Assembly (NCBI GenBank): GCA_018697195.1
Contig: CM031870.1
Span: 8,873,380 to 8,937,379 of the forward strand
Source of the DNA: Certhia americana
Taxonomy: Eukaryota > Chordata > Aves > Passeriformes > Certhiidae
Reading direction: 5' to 3'
DNA length: 64,000 bases
Every line of letters starts with the position of its first letter. Within the stretch, counting starts at the first letter, position 1. The translations under genes were made by a program, and so were the position numbers. Positions 49,096 through 61,400 of the stretch are shown piece by piece. Under the pieces are notes generated by a model. That model searched no databases. It was not told the DNA's origin and worked only from the letters and a program-made list of their open reading frames with translations.

Positions 49096-52037
49096 AATGT
49101 GAAAGTTGTGCAATTTTAGATTGTTCTCTCCAGCATATCATTGCTCCATTTCTGAGGCAAGGAAGCCAGAAGTCAAGAAAAATGTGAATAAACTCTTAAA
49201 ATTGTAAAGAGCTTGAAGTCTACACATCAAAAATATTCAGCTATTTTAAAGTAAGTGATTAGAAATTACAGGTTCTTTTCTTCATCCTGTAATTTCAGTG
49301 TATGGGGCATAGCTGTTGCTAAAAGCACTAAAATTTGGGCAGGATAATTATAATATGGAACTTGCCTTCAAGAATAAAAAATTATGTAAATTTGCCACCT
49401 GCTATATATGCAACAGAACGAGAACATACAGGCATAACAGAGTCACTGTTTTTACTTCCTAATTAATTTCAACTATTTGACTTTGTCCCTTATTTAAATC
49501 ATTCTCTCTCTAACTATAAAAATGTCATCATCTATATTTTCTCGTATAGGATATTTGAATATGGGGAAGTAGGAACAGGTTCTTTAAAATACGGCTACAG
49601 CAAAAGGAATCTCCACATAATTTTCTACAAAACTTCAGGTAGACACTACATAAGAGTTTAGGAGTGATAGATTTTTAATACTGAAGAGAATGGCAACAAT
49701 ATTGCATTAAAGAAATCTTTCTCCACACTGATGGCTTCTGTCTTGCCATGAATTTGAAAATTCTGTATTTGGCACATACAGTTTGAAATACAAGATTAGC
49801 TCCTCCAGCTCTTTCCAGAGACAGTTTTGTTCAATTATCAAATACAGTATCTTTTCTATGCAGGAAGTAGGAAAAGTTTTAAGGAAAGAAAAAAAAAAAA
49901 AGAAAAGCACCCAGTAAATACTGCAATTGAGCAAATAAAGTTCTGCGTGTTAATTTCTCTAAGGATAAACTAAAGGTAACAGTTAGAAACCTTTGCTAAA
50001 GTGCTATATAATAACCAGGGATCATTTCACAGACTACAGACATAAATCTTTCTCCAGAGGAAAACGGAACAGCAGTTTAATGAGGTACAGACAGACAACA
50101 GATCATAGTTTTCCTCTAGAAGGAAAACCAGAACAAAGCAATTTTCAATCTGCTTATTTTTGAAAACAGTCTAGGTAGACAAGGAGCTGCTGAAGGGTTG
50201 GCCTTCAGAGTTGCATTATTGTAGAAAAAACATACACTTACTATAGTGATTTCTTTTAGCTTCCCATACACTTGAAGGAGCAAGACTTTCCCAAAAACTT
50301 ACACTGCACTGAGACATGGCTTGCTGACAATTCTAAACCAGGAATCCCATAAAATAAGCAATTTCTGGCACAATTTAGCTATTCCTGCTCTTGTGAATTC
50401 CTGCTAATTTTTTTTATAAGATTACAGGAAATTAAACCAAGAATTACTTGGCTTTTTTACTGTATTATTTTCAAATTCAATAGGAATGCAAAAAAAAAAA
50501 AATAACATTAAATAAAAAGACTTTGAAAGTTACAAAAAATATCCTATAAAATATTACAGTTAACAGCATTATTTAATCATGCTATGTTGTAATATCTTTA
50601 GAGAGCTCTCTCAAAGAGAGATACCATCTTTGGAGAACTCTCCCTTGTTGCAGAGGCAACAGGTTAAAGTATTTGAAAACAACCATCCCCATATTCCCAC
50701 CATTATCAAGTGCTGGAATGGCCACAAAGTACAAATACTTGCAAATAGTGTGATTTCATCACGACTTAATACATGGTCTTCAGTGCTGCTAAGGACTTCA
50801 GTACTATTGTTTTAAAATAGTTTATAGTAATTTGAGCTTGTTTGTTCAGAAATGCCCCTGTGTTTCTGGTCAGTTCTAAATAAACAGGATTTAAGGTTGG
50901 GATACAAATGTCACATAATGTGTCACATATGTCTGTTTACACATAATTACTTAGAAGCTTTTCTCTGTAGACAGGTTTTTTCCACAACCCAACAGGAAGG
51001 CAGCATGTCTGAATATAAAATTAATCATTACAGTAAAGACACGTTCTAAAAACAAGCCCACCTTACATCCTCCATAAGATAATGGATGAAGTAGTGGCTC
51101 TTTTAGAGAATAAGTTCTATGTCAGCCACCAAAAGGTGCATTTTTATCCACATTATTTCACAGATTACATACATACATACTCTCTTTCATAACACTTTCA
51201 AATGAGCTAGCGTGGTTGGGCAGCTTATCCTATATGAGAACATGAACAGCTTCATATAAGAAAAAAGCAAAGCAGAATGTCTTCCTAGCTAAAGTTCCCA
51301 GATGGATGCTTTCACACTGTTATATTACTCATCTTAAAGGACACTGTCCACTTGGGAAATTACCCTTCTGTGAGAAAAATGAGCCATGAGTGCAAACAAG
51401 TACAAAATTCTGTTGACTCTGCTGGTTTACAAGTCTGGCATTTCTGTGGCAGACACAGAAAAGTTCACAGATAAATTTCTTTCTGAATAAACCTGAAATG
51501 TCCCATATCTTTTCTCTGACCATGCAATTGCATCCATTTTTATGAAGAAATATAATAAGACCTTATCCATCTGGAAAGTCCTTCTCTGCCTAGTATATCC
51601 TTTCCCTCCACCCTCATCTCCACAAAAGAAGCAAAAGTCGGCAAGGGAATTTTGCTTTACAAACCTAGAATTATTGTTCAAGAAAAACATAGATAAGAAT
51701 GCATAAATCAGTCAGTCAGCATTTTTTTGGCTGCTTGGTTTGTTTTTTAAAGACTTCCATAGCCCTGCCATCAGAAAACAAACACAGGACTTTTAGATAC
51801 AAACATGTTAGAAGTGAGGTTGGGTATTATTGGCATCACTATTAATACAAAAAGTTATAACTACCAGACAATCTTCAGCTGTTTTAAAATAGTACAGACC
51901 CACTGGTGTCAACTAAGTAATCTGATGGGATATCACAGGAGAATCCAGCCCAAAATGACAACAAAGTAATGGTTCAAAACTGCATTTCTGAATCTTCAGA
52001 GAGTGTTTTTGAAAGTTTATGAGCATTTGTATGTTTG

Positions 52038-52076
52038 CATATATACATATATACACTCACACACACATATATATAG
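52038..52076. repeat. (AT/AC)n microsatellite
   Basis: Mixed TATACATATATAC and CACACACACATATATA words over about 39 bases. Confidence 0.8.
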
Positions 52077-52261
52077 CCCTTTTTAACACTGATTATATAG
52101 GATTAAGACAAAACACTGAATCCTAAACTGGCCTATTCACCCAGACAAGTGATTTGATGCAATCTACAAGAAAATAAAAACTACTGCTTGAAAGGAATTA
52201 ATTAAACTCAAAACATATTTTGGGTTTCTTTTTCATGAAAACACTGTAGTAGTCTTCCCTG

Positions 52262-52690
52262 CAGATAGGGGTGGAAATCTTAACTCCAAGCCATGGGTCA
52301 GCTCTCAATCAGGGTGAGCTGGTACCCACCCCCAATTACCTCATTTGGTTTATGGAAATCATTTCCAGAAAGTTCTCAGTTCTCGTTGTTGTTATTGGTT
52401 GTATTTTGCTGCAATATTTTCCATATTCCTAATCACCTTTCCACATTGGACTATCCCCACTTTCTCCACCCTAAACTTCTCCCCTGTGTTCGTGCTTAAA
52501 GGTGTTGTTACCCTGGACCTTCCCACTCTTTTTCAGTCCATTCCCATGCACGGTGCACGGTTTATGGTTTATTTTCCAGTTATTAAAAAGTTCTGTTTCT
52601 GGACGACCGAATCAGAGTGTCTCTCTCACAAAGTCGCCATAGGGTGGGTGACCCGAGACGAAGCGCCGGTTATCTTATCCGGGCTAGAAT
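52262..52690 (+). mobile_element. LTR-like block with CpG-rich U5-like tail
   Basis: A CT-rich segment (52400-52500) is followed by ATTAAA near 52580 and then a markedly CpG-rich 110 bases (GGACGACCGAAT, AGTCGCC, CCCGAGACGAAGCGCCGG). That order resembles U3, poly(A) signal, then U5 and leader. A possible 6-bp duplication, tagggg at 52266-52271 and tagggt at 52640-52645, would bound an LTR of 52272-52639 with TG...CA, but the CpG-rich sequence continues past that point. If that limit is right, the rest could be leader sequence. The identity is tentative. The 141-residue frame through it is not a known protein. Confidence 0.42.
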
Positions 52691-55600
52691 CAGATGCTTC
52701 AAGCTACTTTGGGAGATATGACCAGCCTTCAAGGTTCATTTATTTTCATGCAAGAAAAGCCCTCTATTGAAATTGTCCAAATGAACAAACTCTGCAGTAA
52801 AACAAGAGCGGAGCAAGACAAGGGTGATTTCCTATACTGATATAAGGTCAAACACAGTAAAGACATAAGCCTAAAAAAGGTTACTGAGTAGTTCAGAAAA
52901 CTGTCCTACACCAGAGCTGGTGGGTGTGACGTACTGCAGGAAGACCAACTTCTTTGCACAGGAGGTAACAGCACTTTGTTTGATTGCTGCACTGGCCCAG
53001 GACTAAGAACATGTGCACACAGTACAGTTCACACAGTTATTGCCTCCTCTGCCGTTACTGCTGCCCCCATGGCTACTGCACAATCCTCCTCTAGCCTGAA
53101 ATATGTATCAGGATTGATACCTACATTTTGTTCTCAATAACCCATTGACACTTTTCCAATTGTAGAGTAAAACCTCTTTAGAGGCTGTTTTCTACAGGTG
53201 CTGCTGCTGACTTTACCACCTTCAACTGCCTCTCGACATCCTACTAAAGGAACTCTTGGGGACAGCTGTTAATTCTTCCTCCCCTTAATTTAAAGGCTGA
53301 AGAAGATATATAACACTGTCAGAAAATAATTTTTTTTACCTAAACTTATCTATTCTTTATCTTAGCTCTGAGGACTCATATTATATTTATTCATGATGAC
53401 TGTTAAAACTGGGCCTTTATTATGCAGATGTGTCACCAGTATCCTGTGTGTAACTTTGTAAAAACATGTAGAAGCTCCCTAATTCCCCAGGGAGGAATAT
53501 ACAGCAAGTTGATTCCCAGCCTCATTTCACTTGGCTAATTATTTATATACATATAAAATAGGACACAGCCAGAATTTTCCACAATCTGAAACCAAGGTAA
53601 ATAAAATAAAATTATGTGCTGGGGAAGAGAGGAAGTACCATTCTTAAGGTGTGTGTAAGGGACATATACTCCAGCAGACACCCCTTCAGTAGCTCAGGTT
53701 CCAGTTTTCATCAAAATTCTCTGGTTTAGAACTCAGTTTTTCCATTTCTATGCTCCATAAGAATGGGGCAGATCATAGATAAAACAAGCAAGGCAACCTC
53801 AAAAGAGAAATGCATCATCATAAAGAAACAGTCATTGTTTGAGCCTGGGTTCTCACCTCGGCATGAACATAGTTCATCCTCAAGAAATCCATTCAGTGCT
53901 GAAAACTGCTCCTTTTTTCCTGCCAAACACACAAACTAAAGCTCACTGGGGGAAGTTTAACCAGTGCTCTGCACACATTCTGCAAAATACCCATCCCCAT
54001 TTGCTGAACACGAAAATGGGGTTTGCACAACAGCTATAGCACTGCAGCCAGTCTGGCAGTGCCATAACCATTGAGCTGTTCTCTCACAGGAAGGATGCAG
54101 AGCTCAGTCTCAGAACATTAAGACCATAATCATGCACTAAAGGAACCAAGGGGTTCCTTTGTGATAATAAAATTGTTCAAAGATTACATCCTTGCTAAGT
54201 TCTTTTCCAGTTTAAATTGAAATTAAAAATGGGACAAAGCAAGAATAAAACAACGTATTTGTGTGGAAAAGTAGAGCACATCCCATGAAGAACTGTATTC
54301 AGTGCAACTGAATACTGCCTATGCCCAGTGACAAGGCAATCAATCCCATATGCCAGACCTGGAAAGAGTGTATTCTCTTAGAGCATAGCACCTGAATTTT
54401 TAAAAGATATAAGAGGAACTCTGTACTATATATTTCTGTGTAAAGAATTTTTTCCAGGTGAGAGAAATGTGAACATACCATTGTCAGAACCAAGCTGCAT
54501 CCTATTCCTTCCTAAGGGATATTGTTATCTATTACTGAATTAGCTACTGCTAGAGTACACCTTGGATTTAAAAAAAACGCTTCCAAAACCACAAAAAAAT
54601 TTGTTCAATTCAATACATTTAGAAAAACATGATTTCTTTGACTTCATCAAAACTGAAGTCAATTCATACTTACTCATACTGGTTTGGCTAAGTTCTTTCA
54701 CAATTCAGGTCCTAAGGAAGCCAATATCAAAGCAAACAAAAGACTGGCTTTACACATACAAAGAATATCTGAGCCTACATCCCTCCAGGTGACAGTGGCT
54801 TTTAAGAAGTTAAAATCTCTTTATGCCAGATATTCTGGACAGACTTTCCTAGACATGAACACTACATGTCACCAATCACCATCTTTTTACTAAAATCATG
54901 GCAAGAGTTTAAGTTTCAGTCTTGCAAGGACAGAAATAGGCCTGGTCTAAATGGCCAGAAACCAACCCACTGCTGCCAAGGCAGGCCTGCCACAGGCACA
55001 GGCACCCCACATTGCTCAGGGCAGCACTCAGAATGGCCATGGAAACACAAACTCCTTACTTTATCTGGTCAGCTGCCTACAGTTCAGAGACTTGAGTGAA
55101 ACCTGAACTCTTTTAAGATATTCAACTAAGTACACAAAGAATCAATTTTTTTTATCTCTTTTCTTGCTGAAAAAGAAACCTTTCCTAGGTTTTATATCTG
55201 TGGGAATGGTAAGCCAAAAAGTTTTGCAGATGTAAGAATTCCATTTCTTTACCCAGGACAGGGTTTATTTTCTACAATAATATACTGTTTTATTATTGTT
55301 TTATAACAATAATATACTGGTTTTATGCCCTTCTTATCATTTTTTTAAGCTGCCTACAAAACCAGAGTTAAAAAATATACCCCTTTCAGTTCAGTTCAAA
55401 TCTTAGTGTGTTGCTCCATCACATAAATATTCCTTCTACAAGTCTTTTAGAAATATGAGTTCCAGTGTATGAAGATATATTAAATGGTAATGTCAGAGAC
55501 TGATGAAGTGATTCAGTAGATTTTTCAGTCATCTCTCCCTTCCTCCTTTTCAGCAAAAAGATTTTAGCACTTAGCATGGCCTTTAGTCATGGTGGTGATG

Positions 55601-55785
55601 AAATCCTTGAAAAATTCCATCAAAATTAAATGCAATTTTTCTATCTGTTCTTAGTGCAAGTCAGAGACAAAAGAGTTGTTGTTGCACACTTTTTGCATCA
55701 TGTTATTGCAGGTTATAAAAGGACTTAGTCTGGTCAACACTTATCTAAAATACAGAACTGTTTTCTCAACCCTGAAAGAAGCTTT

Positions 55786-55803
55786 AAAAAAAAAAAAAAA
55801 AAA
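55786..55803. repeat. Poly(A) run of 18
   Basis: An uninterrupted run of 18 A inside an otherwise ordinary AT-rich region; the short frame through it is an artefact. Confidence 0.85.
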
Positions 55804-56023
55804 CACAAAAAAGCCCCCAAACACAGGAGTTCTACTTATCACTGAAAGTAGTGAATACATAAATGTGGTATCTCCTTTAAGAGGACCTGGATGCAATTTT
55901 CATATTAGAAACCTTGATTAAAGAGTGCTTAATCATTCTAATCCAGGGACTGCACGATACCAAGGGCAGATGGGATTTGTTTGACATGACAATTTTCTGT
56001 TATTGTTTTCGGATTACAACAAT

Positions 56024-56047
56024 TTAGTTTAGCTACAGCTAAACTAA
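56024..56047. repeat. Perfect 11-bp stem hairpin, 2-base loop
   Basis: TTAGTTTAGCT (56024-56034) and AGCTAAACTAA (56037-56047) are exact inverted repeats separated by AC. Pairing extends outward with one bulged base. It is a near-palindrome with no wider element seen. Confidence 0.8.
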
Positions 56048-58448
56048 TTGTGCCAGGATGGTTAAGCTTATGTCAGCAATTTTTTGTAAACCTCTTATCC
56101 AATGGATTTATTACTAAATAAAAAGTTTTTAGGGGATGAAACCTGGCATGAGAAACTGTGTTTATCTTGAGAGACTTTGAAAAAGAAATTCAGCTTGTCT
56201 TAATGATAGGAAGAAAATTGCTAATTTGAGATACATAACTTTCCACTGCTAATCTTACCAGCACTATGGATATTCTCCATGATTTAAAATATATAGGGAA
56301 AAATACTTCATCTATGTACCTTCATTTCAATGTAGAAAAAACAAAAATCCCATGCAAGCGACCTTTTCTTTTTATGGAGATTTCAAATTTTATACATCTA
56401 ATGGTTTTTGTCTGACTATCTAATACAGTGCCACAAACAGGCCCTTAATACCTGCTGGTCACACAAAAGACAAAAGTAGTCTATGAATAACCCAATACAT
56501 ATTTATTCTTAAAAAAACCTTCTTGTGATACGCATTTATTTTTCAGTGTCAGCAATCATGGCTAGAAAGAACGCCACCCTAAACATATTTTTTTAAAAGA
56601 ACTGTTATAGGGCAATGAGAACAAAAAAGTATGAAGTCAAGGGAAGGTTCCTGAATTAGACTGGCAAGTATCACGAGGCCCTTAACTAACTGTAATATCC
56701 CAGGCAATCTGGGATGGCCCAAATCAGCAGCCTGGCTCCCAACCACAATGGCAAAACTTAGTGCAGAGCCGAGAGGCTGAAAGTTGAAAACATCAAATAC
56801 AGAAGAAGCACTAAAACACTCGTTCTGGGAAAAGCCTGCTACTCATCACACCACCTCTTCAAGTAGGAGCCAAGGCAAACTGAATTTCATATAAAGGTGA
56901 AGAACCTCTGACAATGATTAGACAATGACAATTAGACACCATCCTTTAACATATCAAGTTATCTGAAGCTTGTATTCTTTGTATTGCACAGTATTTATTA
57001 TACACTGGACTTTCAGAGGTAGTCAGGAGAGCAGCTCATCTTTTAAATAATTTGGCAATTCTTCAGGTATTTGACAGTAATACTGAATCATTTCCCATAC
57101 AAGCCTCACATTAACATTTTATCTGAAATTAGATTCAAAATATCTTAGATTCACACTCTACACTGGAGACCTCAAATTTAGTGGTATTTTGTCTTTTTAT
57201 ACAAACACCTATTGCCAGCCCTGCCAACTCATATTGGACTGAACAGCCACTCTGGCTTTTCTCTCATACCCCCATCACCACCAGCAAAGGTCTGAGCCTC
57301 AAGAACGCACAGCTGCAGGTTCATTATCTTTAAGGAACACACATAAAACGACATTTTTCTCAATATTGTTCCTCATGGACAGGTTTAGTGCTTTCCATGC
57401 AGTTCAGAGGTGCAATAAAACACCAGCTCACCCTTCTGCATTACACCTCAGGAGGAGGAATCTGGTACCAGTAGTCAAAAAACTCTGGTCAGCATTTCTG
57501 CAGCTTTATCACTTCTGTGTGCCAAGAAAAGTAAAAATAAAATGAATTAATTTTAAAAATTAGTTATTTGAATCAGTAATTCAGCAGATACAAGCAAACA
57601 AATGATCTGAAATGCAGGAGTTCTGTGTTAATAAAAACACTCCTTTCAAAGAGCCATTTAATGCCATCACCCATTTCAGCCTGTGACCCATCTACTGGAA
57701 CACAGAGAGTAGATCACAGCCCTTCAAATGATTCAGCAAAGGCTTTGTACAGCCCCTTCCCCTTCAGTGAAATTCCTTTCTAGAAGTTTTATTGTTGTTC
57801 AACTAGATAAACGTCTAGCCTTTTTCTCCTCTCCCCCTTCTGTTGTTGAAAATACACATTTCAGAGAACAGAAGACCTTAAAGAGGGACAATGGAACAGC
57901 AATCACTACCTGAGCACTGCTTTGTATGAAAATGACTTTACAGAGTCAGACAGTGCCTGTTCTCCTGAGTAAATAACTGGACCAATGCCACACCACATAG
58001 GATATTAACGTTCTTTGTGAAGTGGAAAAACACTCAGATGAGGCAGACACAGACCTATCAAAAGAAACATACATTAGCTTTGCTTCAGGACAACATGTCA
58101 GAATCTGTAAATCCCTTCCACCTCTAAGGGCATTCACCCTTTCCAGTCAGGACATGTGTGTTCAAGTCTTTGTTCACATGCAATGTCTCACACTGTCTCT
58201 CCTCAGCCTTGTTTACCTACCTGGTGAGTCTCCTTTCTGTTCCATGCCCTTTTGCTGTACAGCATCTGCTCCCTACACCAAATTAAGCTTAAGCCAGTGA
58301 GTCTGCTTAACCAAGCTTAGCTCAGTTTCTCAAAAATAGCTCTTCATACTGTACCCTTGTGCATTTATTAAAAAGTGTGTGTCTACATGCACACACACTC
58401 TTCATAGTTTAAAATGAAAATAAGCTATGAAGAATAAAGAAATTTATT

Positions 58449-58483
58449 CAAATAAGAATTTAAAAATTTAAAATTCTTATTTG
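58449..58483. repeat. Perfect 13-bp stem hairpin, 9-base loop
   Basis: CAAATAAGAATTT (58449-58461) pairs exactly with AAATTCTTATTTG (58471-58483). The loop is A/T only and can pair further. It is AT-rich, so it is thermodynamically weak. A precursor-RNA role is not suggested by its length. Confidence 0.8.
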
Positions 58484-61400
58484 TGTCAAGCACTGGCACA
58501 TCACTTTGCTGTCAGAATAATCCTCTTTATATAACTGACACACGCTACCAAATTAAATCTGCATAGGAAAAATAAACACACATTTTACTGCAGAGAATAA
58601 AACGAGAAATTATTCTAATTTGAGATTTTCTTTTAATCTTTTGTAACTACATTAATTTAATCCCATATTAAACAAGCATTGCTTCTTCAGCATATTGCCT
58701 TGTAACAAAGAGTACTATCATCAGAATAATATTGTTCATAATGAATACAGAAGAATCTTCAAATTGTCACAACTCTGGGCCACCAGAATTCTGCTGGATG
58801 TTGGAATATGAGTCCTTTGTGATCTATAGACAAAAATACTATTTAGGGCCACCAACATTAAGAACTCATTGTACTGATTCTATTTAGAAATATTGTAAGA
58901 ATGTATGTGCCTTGAGAGCTTCTATTGACAGAGGAAGAAAAAACATTTAAAGCTGATGTTTGAAATGTGTGTTATAAATACAAGAAAACTGTGGGAGACT
59001 GACATGAACCACCCATTTACATATATTGTAAAGGTTTGCACATACAGGACCCCAATGCACAACACTCCCAATGTAACTCCACAGTAATTCCTTCATATCC
59101 TCTACTTCTCCAAGCATCTCTGAAGAGCTGTCATTTTGTATTCAAAATCATGCCATAAGTGATACAGTTTCTCTGTGTCTTCAAAAGGAAACCATTTTAT
59201 TCTAACAGAGACTAGGATGGTGGGAAGAAGTGGGCCCTGCAGTGCTCACTGCAGGATTATACACAAATGTGTTCCCAAAGCTTTGGGAGATGAAACACAT
59301 ATTATAAAAGTCATTCCTGGGAAACAGAAAACAGCACATCTCTAACACATTTTCAACATTTCAAAAATACTAAGAAATAAATAATTCATTCCCATCACAA
59401 AATTTCCTGGAGTTCCCACGATCACTGCCTTTAGTGTGAGGGAGCAGCAGGACCAGGGACAAGGGAGGCAGAGGCAGTGCCCTGGCTGACAATGGGCACC
59501 ACCCAACAGTACCTGAGCAAGGAGAGGAGCCAGGGCCAGGCACACACCAGTGCCATCACACAAGGCCAGGGCAGTGCAGCAGGGCTGGGGTCAAGCCAGG
59601 GAGTCAGGGTCAGCACGGCAAACAGCTCAGGACAGCCAACGACGCTCAGGCAAGCAGCTCCCAAGCAGAAGCACAGAGGGCTCCAGCACAACTTCACACT
59701 GGTCTTCCCACTGCACCTGAGCTAAGGCTTCACAGCTGCCTCTCAGCAACACAACTTCTGAGTGCAGGCATCAAGCCCTGATAGGGGAAGGGGTTGCAAT
59801 CAGTGCCTGACACTACTAATTGAAAGCAAGTGTGTTGTGGAATCCAACTTGAGTTGGCAGCACCAAGTCATTTGTTATTACTACACCTACTTACCTAATT
59901 CTTAACTACCTTGAACTTCTGGAAGATTACAAATTTTGAAATGCTTTTATAGCACTAAGAACTTCAAAATGACTGATAAGGTGCAGGGAGTTATGAAGCC
60001 ATGTGTAACAAGGCTCTGGAGATCATGGGAAACCGATTTAAGCTGCAGAGTTTAAATGTCAGTGGATTGTTTTTGACAGTTCTTTGATCTGACATGGTGC
60101 ATTTGGGAGATACATTCATAATGGAGAAAATGTATGCATTACATATAAACACTCAGAGACCTCCCTACATATATAGATTGTAGTGCTCCCAGCTTTCTCT
60201 TACTTCTAATAGTTGTAAATGTATATCATTAAGATAATTTCTGTCTTTCAGTTTATACTGGTTTCCTAGGGATGTAGAAAAACCTTTTGCAGATACAGAA
60301 CATCAGTTTGTGTCATCTGGGATGTTAAAGGTGTGAGGAATATGGTTAGCACTTACAGCATGTTTGTTCTGCCACCAGTGCTTCACTTAGAAAACTAAAC
60401 ACCATTCTTGGGCTCAAGTGGATGCTTATTACTGAGTTACAACCTTTGCATCCAATGTGCAAGGCTGTTACTGGTTCAGGTTACTAAATCTTCTGTGGCT
60501 CAGTGGAGAAGTGAAATTGCAGTTACTGAAAACCACATAATTCATCCATACAGCTGAAGTGTGAGCAAGAGAATGATGAGATGACATTTCACACATTTTC
60601 GAGAAAAGAGATACCAGTGTTTTCACCTTACAGCGGAATTTGCCAGGAGTAATGATAGAGAAGGAACACCTTGCTGTACTCTGCCTTTGGATTTCTGCTC
60701 AGAAGAAAATACATCTTTCATTTTTTACATGCCACAGTCTCACACAAACTTACTTTACACTGGAAGTACTCATACTTTGCTAACTGCTTTAAAAAGTCAC
60801 TCAGTATTATTAAGTTCTCATTTAAAGTAACATTTGCGATCTGCCAAACTACTTAACAACATGTAGTAAGAAGTTCTAAGCCACTATCAAGCTTGCAGTT
60901 ATATATAATAAGGAGGATGGGTTTAAATAAAAATCATTTTCAAGTAGAGGAATGATTAATCATTGTTGTTCTCTCCTTCATTTGCATTCTTAGCAAAGTT
61001 GTCAACCTTTGTCCCAGCATTAATGGTGAGTTTTATATGACTGTACATGGTATTCTTAAACTTTATTAATTAGGAAGGCCACTTCTTATTTGAAAGTGCA
61101 GAATGGAATCTCATTTTCATTCAGTTCCCTAGGGAACTAATTACAGGGTCTGCTCCACATACATCACAACAATCTCTCCTATATGGCACAAGTAATTATT
61201 TAGATACTGTAAACATCCTTCCAAATACTTAGAACAGCTTCAGCTATTTTAAAGTTTCAGTAGAAACTGGTGCTAGCCTCTGCTGAGAAGTTCGAAATAT
61301 TCCCCTGCTCAGGAAAAACAGCAGGTACTCAGCATCATGAAAGAATTTAAACGTTCTAATGGGACTTCATCTGAACCAGTACACAGAAAAAATGAAGAAA

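Larger units (their letters stand above)
48926..52261. other. Unannotated AT-rich stretch with homopolymer runs
   Basis: There is no gene. T-runs lie at 48997-49009 and 49080-49095, A-runs at about 49888-49900 and 50489-50501, and an AT/CA-type tract at 52038-52076. Confidence 0.55.

Noticed and set aside
59400..59725. GC-rich block with open frames on both strands
   Set aside because: I considered it as an exon or CpG island. It has few CpGs, compositional frames only and no family match.
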